A stretch of 27,228 bases of DNA, taken from contig UQFU01000015.1 in assembly GCA_900540425.1 (NCBI GenBank), forward strand, positions 1 to 27,228, read 5' to 3'. Below the pieces are notes generated by a model. That model was not told the origin of the DNA, made no database searches, and was given only the letters and a program-made list of their open reading frames with translations. Shown in pieces: positions 1-6,825 of the stretch; positions within the stretch are counted from its first letter, which is position 1; each line of letters starts with the position of its first letter. This DNA is from an uncultured Alphaproteobacteria bacterium. Lineage in GTDB: Bacteria; Pseudomonadota; Alphaproteobacteria; RF32; CAG-239. The position numbers and the translations under genes are program-made.

Positions 1-460
1 TATTGGTAGCATTTGAACCGGTGCTGTCAGTATAGCCGTTAACCTGAACCATCGTTTTATTATATTCCTTAATCACTTTGGCAACCGAATTCAAAACCGG
101 CTTAAAACCGCTCTGAATAGTCGCGTCATTGGTTCCGAAAGTAATATTTCCCGGCATAATCAAATAAATCTGGTCTCCCTGCTGGGCAACCTGCACGCCG
201 GTATTCAGCAGTTCCTGCCGCAGTTTGCGAGCCTGAATATCCATATAACCGCCGGTCGCCGCTCCGCCGACCGCACCAACGCCTGCACCAATCAAAGCGC
301 CCTTTTTGCCGCCGATCAAAGCACCGACGCCGGCTCCGGCGGCAGCGCCGATTCCTGTTCCCCACGCAGTCTTTGAAACCTTGCTTTCGCCCGTATACGG
401 ATCAGTTGCGCAAGCGGCCAGAAAAGAAGCCATCATCATCGATAAAACGATTTTTTTCAT
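1..460 (-). CDS. OmpA-family glycine-zipper outer-membrane lipoprotein (3' end beyond window)
   Basis: This open frame starts at 460 and runs off the window edge, so the C-terminus is missing. The N-terminus is a lipoprotein signal with a LAAC lipobox (Cys17). It is followed by a glycine/alanine-rich segment of about 40 residues (GIGAAAGAGVGALIGG and similar), typical of glycine-zipper membrane insertion. The last visible part (FGTNDATIQSGFKPVLNSVA, then VQVNGYTDSTGS) matches the start of an OmpA C-terminal peptidoglycan-binding domain, as in YiaD-type lipoproteins. The likely role is anchoring the outer membrane to peptidoglycan. GGAGAATAAG precedes the ATG, which supports the start. A promoter lies at 491-519. 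The family call is firm; the exact subfamily is not. Confidence 0.85.
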   Translation of the reverse strand, partial: MKKIVLSMMMASFLAACATDPYTGESKVSKTAWGTGIGAAAGAGVGALIGGKKGALIGAGVGAVGGAATGGYMDIQARKLRQELLNTGVQVAQQGDQIYLIMPGNITFGTNDATIQSGFKPVLNSVAKVIKEYNKTMVQVNGYTDSTGSNATN

Positions 461-490
461 CTTATTCTCCTTGTTAAAAACAGTATTTTT

Positions 491-519
491 AATCTAAAAC
501 ATCCTCAAAAATTATTCAA
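491..519 (-). promoter_or_regulatory. sigma70-type promoter for the OmpA-like lipoprotein
   Basis: On the minus strand TTGAAT and TAGATT are separated by 17 bp, with the -10 element about 30 bp upstream of the start codon at 460. Found by inspection only. Confidence 0.5.
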
Positions 520-534
520 GAAAAATGATAAGGC

Positions 535-1083
535 TTATTCCCAACCCGGCAGCGTCTCTTTACAGTTCTGATAAAGGTCAAAGGCATCGGCAATCGCCTT
601 TTTCGCTTCGGCAACGCCCAAAAAACAATCAATTTTGACTTCTTTGTTTTCAAGCACTTTATAGTCTTCAAAAAAGCGCTTCAGAGTTTTAAGCGTATGC
701 TGTGGGAGCTCGTCAATGGAATTGTAATCGCAATATTCCGGATCATCAACATGCACGGCAATAATCTTGTCATCACTCTCCCCCTGATCAATCATTTTCA
801 TCACCCCGATCGGCTTGGCCCGCACTATTGAAAGCGGCAATATCGGCTCCTGCCCCAAAACCAGAATATCCAGCGGATCGTTGTCATCACAGTAACTTTG
901 CGGAATAAAGCCGTAATTGGCCGGATAGTGAACCGCGCTGTAAAGAATACGGTCAACTTTGAGCAACCCGCTGAGCTTGTCAAGCTCATACTTGGTATTT
1001 GAACCTTTCGGCACTTCAATCAGCGCCGTCACTATATCCGGAGCCTCAGCCCCTTTGTCTACGCCATGCCATGGATGCAGCAT
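535..1083 (-). CDS. ppa: Inorganic pyrophosphatase, family I
   Basis: Soluble cytoplasmic enzyme that hydrolyses pyrophosphate to phosphate, pulling nucleic-acid, protein and lipid synthesis forward. The 182-residue length fits family I. The signature DNDPLD is at residues 67-72, giving the metal-binding Asp67, Asp69 and Asp72. Asp99 and Asp104 in the MIDQGESDD segment match the other metal ligands. Glu23, Lys31, Arg45 and Tyr57 fall where the E. coli active-site residues are expected. AAGGAAG precedes the start. It begins 2 nt after the queH stop codon, so the two are probably co-transcribed. Confidence 0.95.
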   Translation of the reverse strand: MLHPWHGVDKGAEAPDIVTALIEVPKGSNTKYELDKLSGLLKVDRILYSAVHYPANYGFIPQSYCDDNDPLDILVLGQEPILPLSIVRAKPIGVMKMIDQGESDDKIIAVHVDDPEYCDYNSIDELPQHTLKTLKRFFEDYKVLENKEVKIDCFLGVAEAKKAIADAFDLYQNCKETLPGWE

Positions 1084-1085
1084 TT

Positions 1086-1640
1086 TTACACTTCCTTTTC
1101 TTTAAACTCTTTTACCGGTTTGCAGCCGCAATAACGCTGCGAATACAGAGCCAATTCCCTGATAAGCTCCGAACGGCGCTCCTGCATTCCGCCTTTTCGG
1201 CCTTCAATATGCACATCCCGTGCGCCGCTTTCCGCCGCCGCCCGGGCAGCCGCCTCATTGACCTGATTCAAATCTTTATACCGGGAAACACCCAAAACCG
1301 ATGCAACTTCCGAAAAACCATGCTCCCGGGCATAAGCCATTACCCGTTTCAAACGCATATAAAAGCAGATTGAACACCGGCGGCCTCGTTCAGGCTCATC
1401 TTCCAGCCCCGTGGTCAACTCAACCCAGCGCCGGTTGTCATATTCAAGTTCGATGAATTCTACACCGTAAAAATCGCAAACCCGCTTATTTTCATCACAA
1501 CGCTTGCGATATTCCGCTTCCGGACGGATATTCGGATTATAAAACACAACTGCAAAATCACGTTTCTCCTGAGCCAGCCGTTCAATCACGGCACAAGAAC
1601 ACGGCGCACAGCATGACAATAAAAGCAATTTTCCCGGCAT
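1086..1640 (-). CDS. queH: Epoxyqueuosine reductase QueH
   Basis: QueH (former DUF208) reduces epoxyqueuosine to queuosine in tRNA, the last step of wobble-base modification, and replaces the unrelated QueG. The 184-aa protein shows adjacent Cys10-Cys11 in [10 protein letters not shown], the [15 protein letters not shown] segment, and Cys89/Cys92 in [11 protein letters not shown]. These four cysteines are the expected Fe-S and metal ligands. The YCGC motif near the C-terminus (171-173) is also typical. No strong Shine-Dalgarno sequence is visible at the ATG. It lies directly upstream of ppa with a 2-nt gap, a plausible bicistron. Confidence 0.9.
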   Translation of the reverse strand: MPGKLLLLSCCAPCSCAVIERLAQEKRDFAVVFYNPNIRPEAEYRKRCDENKRVCDFYGVEFIELEYDNRRWVELTTGLEDEPERGRRCSICFYMRLKRVMAYAREHGFSEVASVLGVSRYKDLNQVNEAAARAAAESGARDVHIEGRKGGMQERRSELIRELALYSQRYCGCKPVKEFKEKEV

Positions 1641-1672
1641 AAGGTTTCAAATTTCCCTGTCTAAAAGAACTA

Positions 1673-1695
1673 CGGCACAGGTTTAACATGTGCCG
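1673..1695 (-). terminator. Probable intrinsic terminator of the ECF/Spy operon
   Basis: A perfect 7-bp CGGCACA/TGTGCCG stem lies just after the Spy-like gene. The T-rich tract that follows on the minus strand is imperfect (TTCTTTT). Confidence 0.5.
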
Positions 1696-1734
1696 CAGGT
1701 TTCAGTCAATATATAAAATTTCAAAATCTTCCCG

Positions 1735-2193
1735 CTATTTTTTGGGCTGCGTTTCCCAATCCGGACGGGAACCGCCGTGACGAGAACCGGGACCGCGATG
1801 CTTCGGACGCATCTGTTCCTTAATCTTTGCAAATTTTTCCCGCTGTTCCGGTGTTAAAATCTTTTCAAACTCTTTCATGTTTTCTTCACGCAGCTCATCC
1901 ATTTTCTCACGAATATCCCGCATCTGCTCCATCAAAGGCCGAACTTGTTTGCGCCCTTTTTCATGAATCTGCTTGGCCTGCACACGCTGAATTTCGCTCA
2001 GCCCCAAATCATCGGCCAGCCGTTCGTCCATTTTTTTGGGATTTGGCGGCATTTTTTTCCCATCATGATCCATACGCATATGATGAGGGGCGCCGTCAAA
2101 AGGCGGAAGCTCTTTCTTTTCTTCTGCCGAAACCGAAAAACTCGACATCACCAATGCCGCGGCAGTAAACATCATCAAATATTTCTTATTCAT
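1735..2193 (-). CDS. Spy/CpxP-like periplasmic LTxxQ protein
   Basis: Predicted periplasmic, largely helical protein of 152 aa. A signal peptide ends near residue 23 (SFSVSA, then EE). Two LTxxQ-type motifs are visible, LSEIQ at 65-69 and LTPEQ at 113-117, as in Spy, CpxP, ZraP and CnrX. His/Met-rich patches (PHHMRMDHD at about 37-44 and KHRGPGSRHGG near the C-terminus) could bind metal. The family includes ATP-independent chaperones and metal or envelope-stress sensors. The gene overlaps the sigma-factor gene by 8 nt (shared ATGAATAA), so it is translationally coupled. With the upstream genes it may be the periplasmic sensing arm of an ECF system; that role is inferred. Confidence 0.8.
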   Translation of the reverse strand: MNKKYLMMFTAAALVMSSFSVSAEEKKELPPFDGAPHHMRMDHDGKKMPPNPKKMDERLADDLGLSEIQRVQAKQIHEKGRKQVRPLMEQMRDIREKMDELREENMKEFEKILTPEQREKFAKIKEQMRPKHRGPGSRHGGSRPDWETQPKK

Positions 2194-2692
2194 CTGTATT
2201 CTCCTTTAATGGTTTTAATTTTTCACTCAAAATTTTGCGGGCATTAAACAGCCTTGATTTGACTGTCCCCTGCGGCAAACCGGTTTTCTTGGCAATCTGC
2301 TCGTAACTGAATTCTTCAAACTCGAACAAAATTACGATTTTACGCAGTTTTGCCGGCAAATCGTCAACGGCTTTCAGAATCATCTTCTGACGGGCTTTGC
2401 TGTCGAGAATTTCTTCCTGACCGCGCGCTGTCGAGCTGATGCCTTCCAGTACCTCCTCGTCATGAATCTGTACTGCATCTTGCCGGTGCCCGCGAGAACG
2501 GAAATAATCGCGGCATAAATTAACCGTCACGGCATTTATCCACTGCCGGAATTTCCCTTCCTCATGATATTTATTCATATTCTGCCAGGTTTTTATATAA
2601 ACTTCCTGTTCAATATCCTCGTTGTCAGAGCCGGTTAGCTTTCTGATAATCGCCCGTATCCGATTGCGGTTTTCCAAAATAATCTGTTTCAT
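2186..2692 (-). CDS. ECF-subfamily RNA polymerase sigma factor
   Basis: A 168-aa sigma factor with only regions 2 and 4, the ECF layout. Region 2 spans about 10-68 (EDIEQEVYIKTWQNMNKY, then WINAVTVNLCRDYFR). Region 4 spans about 103-158 (LPAKLRKIVILFEFEEFSYE) with the helix-turn-helix YEQIAKKTGLPQGTVKSRLF. It should direct core polymerase to a small regulon after release from an anti-sigma factor. Its ATG directly abuts the stop codon of the upstream single-TM gene and its end overlaps the Spy-like gene. The tight coupling of all three suggests one regulatory unit. Confidence 0.92.
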   Translation of the reverse strand: MKQIILENRNRIRAIIRKLTGSDNEDIEQEVYIKTWQNMNKYHEEGKFRQWINAVTVNLCRDYFRSRGHRQDAVQIHDEEVLEGISSTARGQEEILDSKARQKMILKAVDDLPAKLRKIVILFEFEEFSYEQIAKKTGLPQGTVKSRLFNARKILSEKLKPLKENTDE

Positions 2693-2947
2693 CTAAACAA
2701 CTTTCAGCAAACCGTATTCATCTGTCGGTAATCCCATATCCTCAATCACCGAACCGTTTTCCGTCAGATAAATCTCATTCTCCAACGTATAATAATCATA
2801 CACAACGTCAGATTTCGGATAAAACATTTGCAAAGCCAGTACGCAAAGCAACATCGCCGCTACAGATTTCAGATTACGGTTGCGACGCTTGCGTGCAAAA
2901 TAAAGCGGCTTTGCCTCCTTTAACAACTTGGAAATATCATCATCCAT
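2693..2947 (-). CDS. Small single-TM protein, candidate anti-sigma factor
   Basis: An 84-aa protein without recognisable family. It has a short charged N-terminus (MDDDISKLLKEAKPLYFARKR), one hydrophobic segment at about 28-43 (VAAMLLCVLALQMFY), and a 40-residue acidic C-terminal tail. The positive-inside rule puts the N-terminus in the cytoplasm and the tail in the periplasm. It is the first gene of the ECF operon; its TAG is followed at once by the sigma ATG. Size, topology and position resemble CnrY, a minimal membrane anti-sigma factor. No sequence similarity to CnrY is claimed. AAGGAGAG precedes the start. Confidence 0.6.
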   Translation of the reverse strand: MDDDISKLLKEAKPLYFARKRRNRNLKSVAAMLLCVLALQMFYPKSDVVYDYYTLENEIYLTENGSVIEDMGLPTDEYGLLKVV

Positions 2948-2970
2948 CTTTGCTCTCCTTACACCTGATA

Positions 2971-2997
2971 AAACGTAATTTTAGAACAGAAAGTTCA
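2971..2997 (-). promoter_or_regulatory. Candidate ECF-type autoregulatory promoter
   Basis: On the minus strand TGAACTT is followed after 15 bp by CGTTT. ECF promoters usually carry a GGAACTT-like -35 and a CGTT/GTC-like -10 at similar spacing. It lies 24-50 bp upstream of the first gene of the ECF operon. Confidence 0.45.
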
Positions 2998-3061
2998 ATA
3001 ATTTTATAACTTTTTTAATTTTATACGCAGAATCAGACAATTACAATACAAAAAAAATTTC

Positions 3062-3090
3062 TTGACTATCATCAAGGTTTAGCATATTTT
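3062..3090 (+). promoter_or_regulatory. sigma70-type promoter ahead of the truncated tRNA half
   Basis: TTGACT and TATTTT with a 17-bp spacer. The -10 overlaps an inverted repeat GCATATTT/AAATATGC. It lies about 37 bp upstream of the tRNA-like fragment. Confidence 0.45.
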
Positions 3091-3120
3091 CTGAAATATG
3101 CAGTTTTCACAAACTGGAAT

Positions 3121-3158
3121 TACTCCGGGCCCATAGCTCGTTGGTTAGCTGGAGGAAC
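3121..3158 (+). pseudogene. Truncated 5' half of the CAT-anticodon tRNA
   Basis: The first 19 bases (TACTCCGGGCCCATAGCTC, 3121-3139) are identical to 3364-3382, the leader and 5' end of the intact tRNA 243 bp downstream. Similarity continues through the D-arm (GTTGGTTAGC) with small deletions and then stops before the anticodon. A promoter lies just upstream and a terminator just downstream. Confidence 0.7.
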
Positions 3159-3184
3159 AAAACATCAACGCTTTGATGTTTTTT
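3159..3184 (+). terminator. Intrinsic terminator after the tRNA fragment
   Basis: Ten-bp stem AAAACATCAA/TTGATGTTTT with a CGCT loop, running into further Ts on the plus strand. Confidence 0.55.
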
Positions 3185-3369
3185 GATGACAGGTGATGCG
3201 TAGTTAGTCTGTAAGTGAGTGACAGCGAACGAAACGGACGTTACGAGCGAACGACAGGAGCGCAGTTAATGAGGTCTTTGACCGAATTTTACGAAGCGAC
3301 TCAGGCCCTGCTCTTATTATTATAAAGCCCCAAACGAAACTTTAATAATTAAGTTTACGTTTATACTCC
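3185..3369. other. Non-coding spacer between tRNA fragment and intact tRNA
   Basis: No open frame with coding character. The stretch 3200-3270 has many short GCGAACGA/GAGCGAACGACAGG-like repeats. At 3299-3314 GACTCAGGCCCTGCTC is a rough inverted match to the GAGCAGGCC of the tRNA. It could be the remnant of a small inserted element. Confidence 0.35.
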
Positions 3370-3446
3370 GGGCCCATAGCTCAGTTGGTTAGAGCAGGCC
3401 GCTCATAACGGTCTGGTCGTTGGTTCGAGTCCATCTGGGCCCACCA
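3370..3446 (+). tRNA. tRNA with CAT anticodon (Ile2 type, or elongator Met)
   Basis: A 77-nt cloverleaf with encoded CCA. The acceptor stem is a perfect GGGCCCA/TGGGCCC, the D-arm is GCTCAGTTGGTTAGAGC, and the anticodon stem is GGCCG/CGGTC with loop CTCATAA. The anticodon is therefore CAT. The T-stem GTTGG/CCATC has one T:T mismatch (50:64). The overall pattern, including the GGTCG variable region, resembles the isoleucine tRNA whose C34 is changed to lysidine. Elongator Met cannot be excluded without a model search. It is not an initiator-type sequence. Confidence 0.92.
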
Positions 3447-3450
3447 TAGT

Positions 3451-3480
3451 AAGCAGCTCCCGTGATGGGAGCTGCTTTTA
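3451..3480 (+). terminator. Intrinsic terminator after the tRNA
   Basis: Eleven-bp perfect stem AAGCAGCTCCC/GGGAGCTGCTT with loop GTGAT, followed by a short T-rich tract. It starts 5 nt after the CCA end. Confidence 0.85.
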
Positions 3481-3531
3481 TTTTACCCCCCCACTGTTGA
3501 TAACATCAAATCCTTTTAAGAAACAGAAACG

Positions 3532-4128
3532 TTAATCGTCTGTAGTCTTTGTTATGGTCGGAAAATTATCAATTATTTCCTTGTGCCTTGGGCAATCAAC
3601 ATCATGATCGTTAATGATACCGCTTGCCTGAAGATGAGAATACACGGTTATGGCTCCAAGATATTTAAATCCTTTGCTTTTCAGATCCTTGCTAATTTCT
3701 TCAGACAAACCATTGCTCGCAGGAATACACCCGTTGCGATGACTGGAATAAACAATGGTCTTATTGTCGGAATATGCCCATAAATAATTCGAAAAGCTGC
3801 CGTATGCGCTGCGGATTTTTTGGAAACAGCGTGCATTGTTGATAATCGCTCTGATTTTGCGCTCGGAACGAATCATATTTTCCGTGTTCATTATACGTTC
3901 AACATCTTCATCATTAAATGTTGCAACTTTGTCATAGTCAAAATTATCAAAGCATTTCCGAAACACTTCTCTTTTGCGCAGCATCAATTCCCAACTTAAA
4001 CCACATTGCATAACTTCCATCATCAAATATTCAAACTGCTTTTGATCATCATGAACAGGAATACCCCATTCCGTATCATGATAATGCCGGTCAATTTCGG
4101 AAGCTGAATTCCATCCGCAGTACCCCAT
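3532..4128 (-). CDS. tag: DNA-3-methyladenine glycosylase I
   Basis: Base-excision repair enzyme that removes 3-methyladenine from alkylated DNA. The 198-aa protein aligns by eye with E. coli Tag, including numbering. The zinc ligands Cys4, His17, His175 and Cys179 are all present (CGW start; NDHDVDC near the end). The active-site Glu38 and Trp46 (EVMQCGLSW) are also conserved, as is the KGFKYLGAITVYSHLQASG segment. TTAGGAGGAG precedes the ATG. It is monocistronic, with a divergent neighbour on one side and the tRNA terminator region on the other. Confidence 0.96.
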   Translation of the reverse strand: MGYCGWNSASEIDRHYHDTEWGIPVHDDQKQFEYLMMEVMQCGLSWELMLRKREVFRKCFDNFDYDKVATFNDEDVERIMNTENMIRSERKIRAIINNARCFQKIRSAYGSFSNYLWAYSDNKTIVYSSHRNGCIPASNGLSEEISKDLKSKGFKYLGAITVYSHLQASGIINDHDVDCPRHKEIIDNFPTITKTTDD

Positions 4129-4201
4129 TACTCCTCCTAAAGATAATTTTCACATATTTTTTACCGGAAGCTGTTTTACTTTTTCTTAAAGCTCAATAAG
4201 T

Positions 4202-4207
4202 TATAAT
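4202..4207 (+). promoter_or_regulatory. Candidate -10 element for the MmcQ/YjbR gene
   Basis: Perfect TATAAT 32 bp upstream of the start codon at 4240. No convincing -35 hexamer at the normal distance. Confidence 0.35.
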
Positions 4208-4239
4208 AAAAAAACATTTTTATTGTTACAAGGCATAAA

Positions 4240-4926
4240 ATGAACGGCATTAAGAAAAATATGTTCAAAGACATATTCAAAAACAAAATCCCGAACTTCG
4301 ACAAACTCCGTGCCTACGGCTTCAGTCCGGCAAACGGCCGATATACCTTCGCCGCAGACATTTTAAAAGGGCAATTTCGGTTAAACATATCCGTCGAACT
4401 CAATGGTGCCGTATCCGGCGAAGTCATCGATACAGACACCGGTGATCCGTATGTTTTGTATCTGAACACCAACGCAACCGGCACATTCATCGGCAAAGTC
4501 CGAACAGAATGCTCCGCCGTATTTCAGAAAATCGCTGACAGCTGTTTTGATACTCAGATTTTCAAAAGTCCAGTTACGCATAAAGTCATCGCTTATATCC
4601 GAACAAAATATCAAAACGAGTTCGAGTTTCTTTGGCCCAAATTTCCTGACAATGCCATTGTCCGCCGACAGGACAATAAAAAATGGTACGCCGCCGTACT
4701 AACCGTAAAAAGAAACAAAATAGGCCTTGAAGGAGAAGAAAACATTGAAATCATCGACCTCCGAATGTCTACAGCAGAAATTGCAGCCATTGTCGACCAT
4801 CAAAAATATTTTCCCGGCTACCATATGAACAAACAACATTGGATTACGCTCCGTCTGGACGGATCTGTTCCTGCTAACGAAATATTCAGCCTGATTGACA
4901 AGAGCTATCTGCTCGCAAAAAAATAA
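4240..4926 (+). CDS. MmcQ/YjbR-family protein with N-terminal extension
   Basis: A 228-aa cytoplasmic protein. The C-terminal half (about 118-226) has the YjbR/CyaY-like fold signature: NKKWYAAVLTV, EIIDLRM, then GYHMNKQHWITLRLDGSVP and a terminal LIDKSY helix. The first about 105 residues (YGFSPANGRYTFAADI, VIDTDTGDPYVLY, GKVRTECSAVFQKIADSCF) form the extra domain also seen in longer family members. The biochemical role of the family is not settled, though DNA binding has been proposed. AAGG lies 9 nt before the ATG; Met8 is an alternative start. It ends 7 nt from a convergent gene. Confidence 0.8.
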   Translation: MNGIKKNMFKDIFKNKIPNFDKLRAYGFSPANGRYTFAADILKGQFRLNISVELNGAVSGEVIDTDTGDPYVLYLNTNATGTFIGKVRTECSAVFQKIADSCFDTQIFKSPVTHKVIAYIRTKYQNEFEFLWPKFPDNAIVRRQDNKKWYAAVLTVKRNKIGLEGEENIEIIDLRMSTAEIAAIVDHQKYFPGYHMNKQHWITLRLDGSVPANEIFSLIDKSYLLAKK

Positions 4927-4933
4927 CGCCCCG

Positions 4934-5422
4934 TCAGGACAAACGCTTCAAAAATGTCTTTTCGGCAATAACCTCAACAATCTTCTCTTCGTCTTCTTTG
5001 GAAAGAATACCATACAACGGCACGGAAAAAGGCGTAAACTCCCCATTATGCTTTTGTAAAAAATTATACTTATAATCAATGCCTTCCTTAGGTATCAAAA
5101 CCACAATTCTCCGCGGCAAAAAACAACATCTGACCAACCGTTCTTCGGCAGATACGACATCTTTCCAATACAGCGCGCGGCAATGGTCAATCGTGATGCT
5201 CTCGTCGGTCACCAACGCCATCCTGTGCTTTAGCAAATGCTTATAACACCAGGCGGCAAAAGAAACCGCAAACAAACCGGCCAATACCTGCGTCTGCCAC
5301 CAATAAATCAAACATGGATACACAATCAGACAATGAAGCAAAACAATCAGCAATACAATATTCAAAATCGTCCAAAGATTAAGATAACCAAACTTATAAT
5401 AAAAAATCTGCTGCCTTTCCAT
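4934..5422 (-). CDS. Two-TM membrane protein of unknown function
   Basis: No family recognised. The start is placed at 5422 because GGAGG lies 6 nt before this ATG; an in-frame ATG at 5443 has no ribosome site. Two hydrophobic segments (LWTILNIVLLIVLLHCLIVY and VLAGLFAVSFAAWCY) are followed by a soluble tail of about 90 residues with alternating strands (ALVTDESITIDHCRALYWKDV, RRIVVLIPKEG). This layout resembles bacterial PH-domain membrane proteins, but the match is not secure. A possible promoter with 19-bp spacing (TTGACT/TATACT) lies at 5455-5485. Confidence 0.65.
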   Translation of the reverse strand: MERQQIFYYKFGYLNLWTILNIVLLIVLLHCLIVYPCLIYWWQTQVLAGLFAVSFAAWCYKHLLKHRMALVTDESITIDHCRALYWKDVVSAEERLVRCCFLPRRIVVLIPKEGIDYKYNFLQKHNGEFTPFSVPLYGILSKEDEEKIVEVIAEKTFLKRLS

Positions 5423-5496
5423 AATAGCCTCCATAACTGCCATGCCTGTTGTTTAGTATAACATTTCGAGTTTACTCTAAGTCAAGTCATAAATGT

Positions 5497-5535
5497 CATA
5501 AAAAAACGACAGGAGTTTCAATCTCCCGCCGTTTT
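5497..5535 (-). terminator. Intrinsic terminator for the paralogue pair
   Basis: On the minus strand a 13-bp stem AAAACGGCGGGAG/CTCCTGTCGTTTT (two G-U pairs) runs into six Ts. It lies just after the gene ending at 5548. Confidence 0.75.
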
Positions 5536-5547
5536 CCTTATTCCGCA

Positions 5548-6054
5548 CTATCTAGCAGAGGAAAAGCTCTCGGTAAAAATAACGTCATCAGACTTATTTT
5601 CATAAACACGCACCTTCATGTCAGAACCGCGTACGGCCACTTCAAGCCAGTATTCCTCCCCGCTTTCGACAATCCGTCCCAAACACAGGGCAGTCCGTCC
5701 GTCTTCACCGAACAAAAATACCTGCAAAACCTGAATAACCGACATCTCCTGTTGAAGCTTTTTCCCGGTGAGGGAAATTTCCGTTCCCGGATAGTAGTTA
5801 AGCTCCAAAACATAGAGCATCTCCAGATTGCTGTCCCAGATTAACTCTATGCCTAATTCCGGAATCCGATAAAACTTATCTTCCGGATGAACCCAAAGCA
5901 GCGGATCAATTTCCACGCCTCTTACCAAACGGCTCGGAACTTTCTTTGCCTTGGAAGGCATAACGGAACCATTTTGCCGTACAACATTCTCCTGTGCAGC
6001 AACACCTCCTGCCAACAGGCAGCTCATCATAATAGAAAAAACAAACTTTTTCAT
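5548..6054 (-). CDS. Secreted protein of unknown function, paralogue A
   Basis: A 168-aa protein with a clear signal peptide (MKKFVFSIMMSCLLAGGVAAQ). The mature part has an IPELGIELIWDSNLEMLYVL segment and ends FSSAR. Both are mirrored in the next gene upstream (MPEIGVKIVWDAGNEKLFIL; end LRAR), so the two are diverged tandem duplicates. No catalytic motif or known domain is visible; the pattern suggests a small beta-rich periplasmic or outer-membrane-associated protein. The 28-nt gap to the upstream paralogue suggests co-transcription. No Shine-Dalgarno sequence precedes the ATG. Confidence 0.7.
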   Translation of the reverse strand: MKKFVFSIMMSCLLAGGVAAQENVVRQNGSVMPSKAKKVPSRLVRGVEIDPLLWVHPEDKFYRIPELGIELIWDSNLEMLYVLELNYYPGTEISLTGKKLQQEMSVIQVLQVFLFGEDGRTALCLGRIVESGEEYWLEVAVRGSDMKVRVYENKSDDVIFTESFSSAR

Positions 6055-6082
6055 GACACTAATAATTTATTAAGTTCAACAT

Positions 6083-6634
6083 TTAACGTGCACGCAACCA
6101 GTCTTTAGAAAAGAAAACAGTCTCTCCCTCTTTGTCCAGCCGATAAATATCGAGCAGGATTTCCCCGAAATAAACCGATACGCCGGCCATAATCCAAGAA
6201 TAGGTGCCATCTGCATTCTTTCGGGCAGACAAAGTTATTTCCGCATCAGAAACTACATCCCCGACATAGCTTTTTTCCAACTTCTCCTGAGAAATATCCT
6301 CAAATTCGTCGTCCGAAAGCTTGGGACGCATCTGTTCATAAAGAGGCATAGCCGCGCCAAATGTCGTTTCATACAAAATCCGAACCCCTGTGTCAGGTTT
6401 TGCAACGGAACACTCGCCGTCAAGAGAAAGACTTCGAACATCAGCCCGGTTGGAACCCAGAATAAAAAGCTTTTCGTTCCCGGCATCCCAAACGATTTTA
6501 ACCCCAATCTCCGGCATTTCAATCACTTCGTTTTTCAGCTCGGTTTCAGCCATTACAACTTCATCTTGAGCCTTAACGCCAACACACGCTGCCGTCCCGA
6601 TACACAAGGCAACAGTCAAAAACAACTTCTTCAT
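6083..6634 (-). CDS. Secreted protein of unknown function, paralogue B
   Basis: A 183-aa protein with signal peptide MKKLFLTVALCIGTAACVGVKAQ. It contains a possible lipobox-like TAAC, but hydrophobic residues continue after the cysteine, so cleavage at KAQ is favoured. The core MPEIGVKIVWDAGNEKLFIL matches paralogue A downstream. The C-terminal half (ISQEKLEKSYVGDVVSDAEITLSAR) is acidic and longer than in A. No known domain is recognised. The upstream region is A/T-only before the ATG, with no ribosome-binding site. Confidence 0.7.
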   Translation of the reverse strand: MKKLFLTVALCIGTAACVGVKAQDEVVMAETELKNEVIEMPEIGVKIVWDAGNEKLFILGSNRADVRSLSLDGECSVAKPDTGVRILYETTFGAAMPLYEQMRPKLSDDEFEDISQEKLEKSYVGDVVSDAEITLSARKNADGTYSWIMAGVSVYFGEILLDIYRLDKEGETVFFSKDWLRAR

Positions 6635-6764
6635 AAAAAAATTATTTAATATGATTAATAAAAAATTGAATTCTCTTCGGATTAAATCTAATAATCAGCT
6701 TCATAATATGATTCAGAATTGGCACCCTAGCACACATTAATCCGCTTGTCCAGACAAAATATAC

Positions 6765-6796
6765 AAAAAACTCCAAAGTAAAAACTTTGGAGTTTT
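6765..6796 (-). terminator. Intrinsic terminator after the 162-aa gene
   Basis: Thirteen-bp stem AAAACTCCAAAGT/ACTTTGGAGTTTT with an AAAA loop. The minus-strand transcript ends in a T run. It lies 30 nt after the stop codon at 6826. Confidence 0.85.
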
Positions 6797-6825
6797 CTTT
6801 AATCAAAAATTGCATTTCAAAAGAT

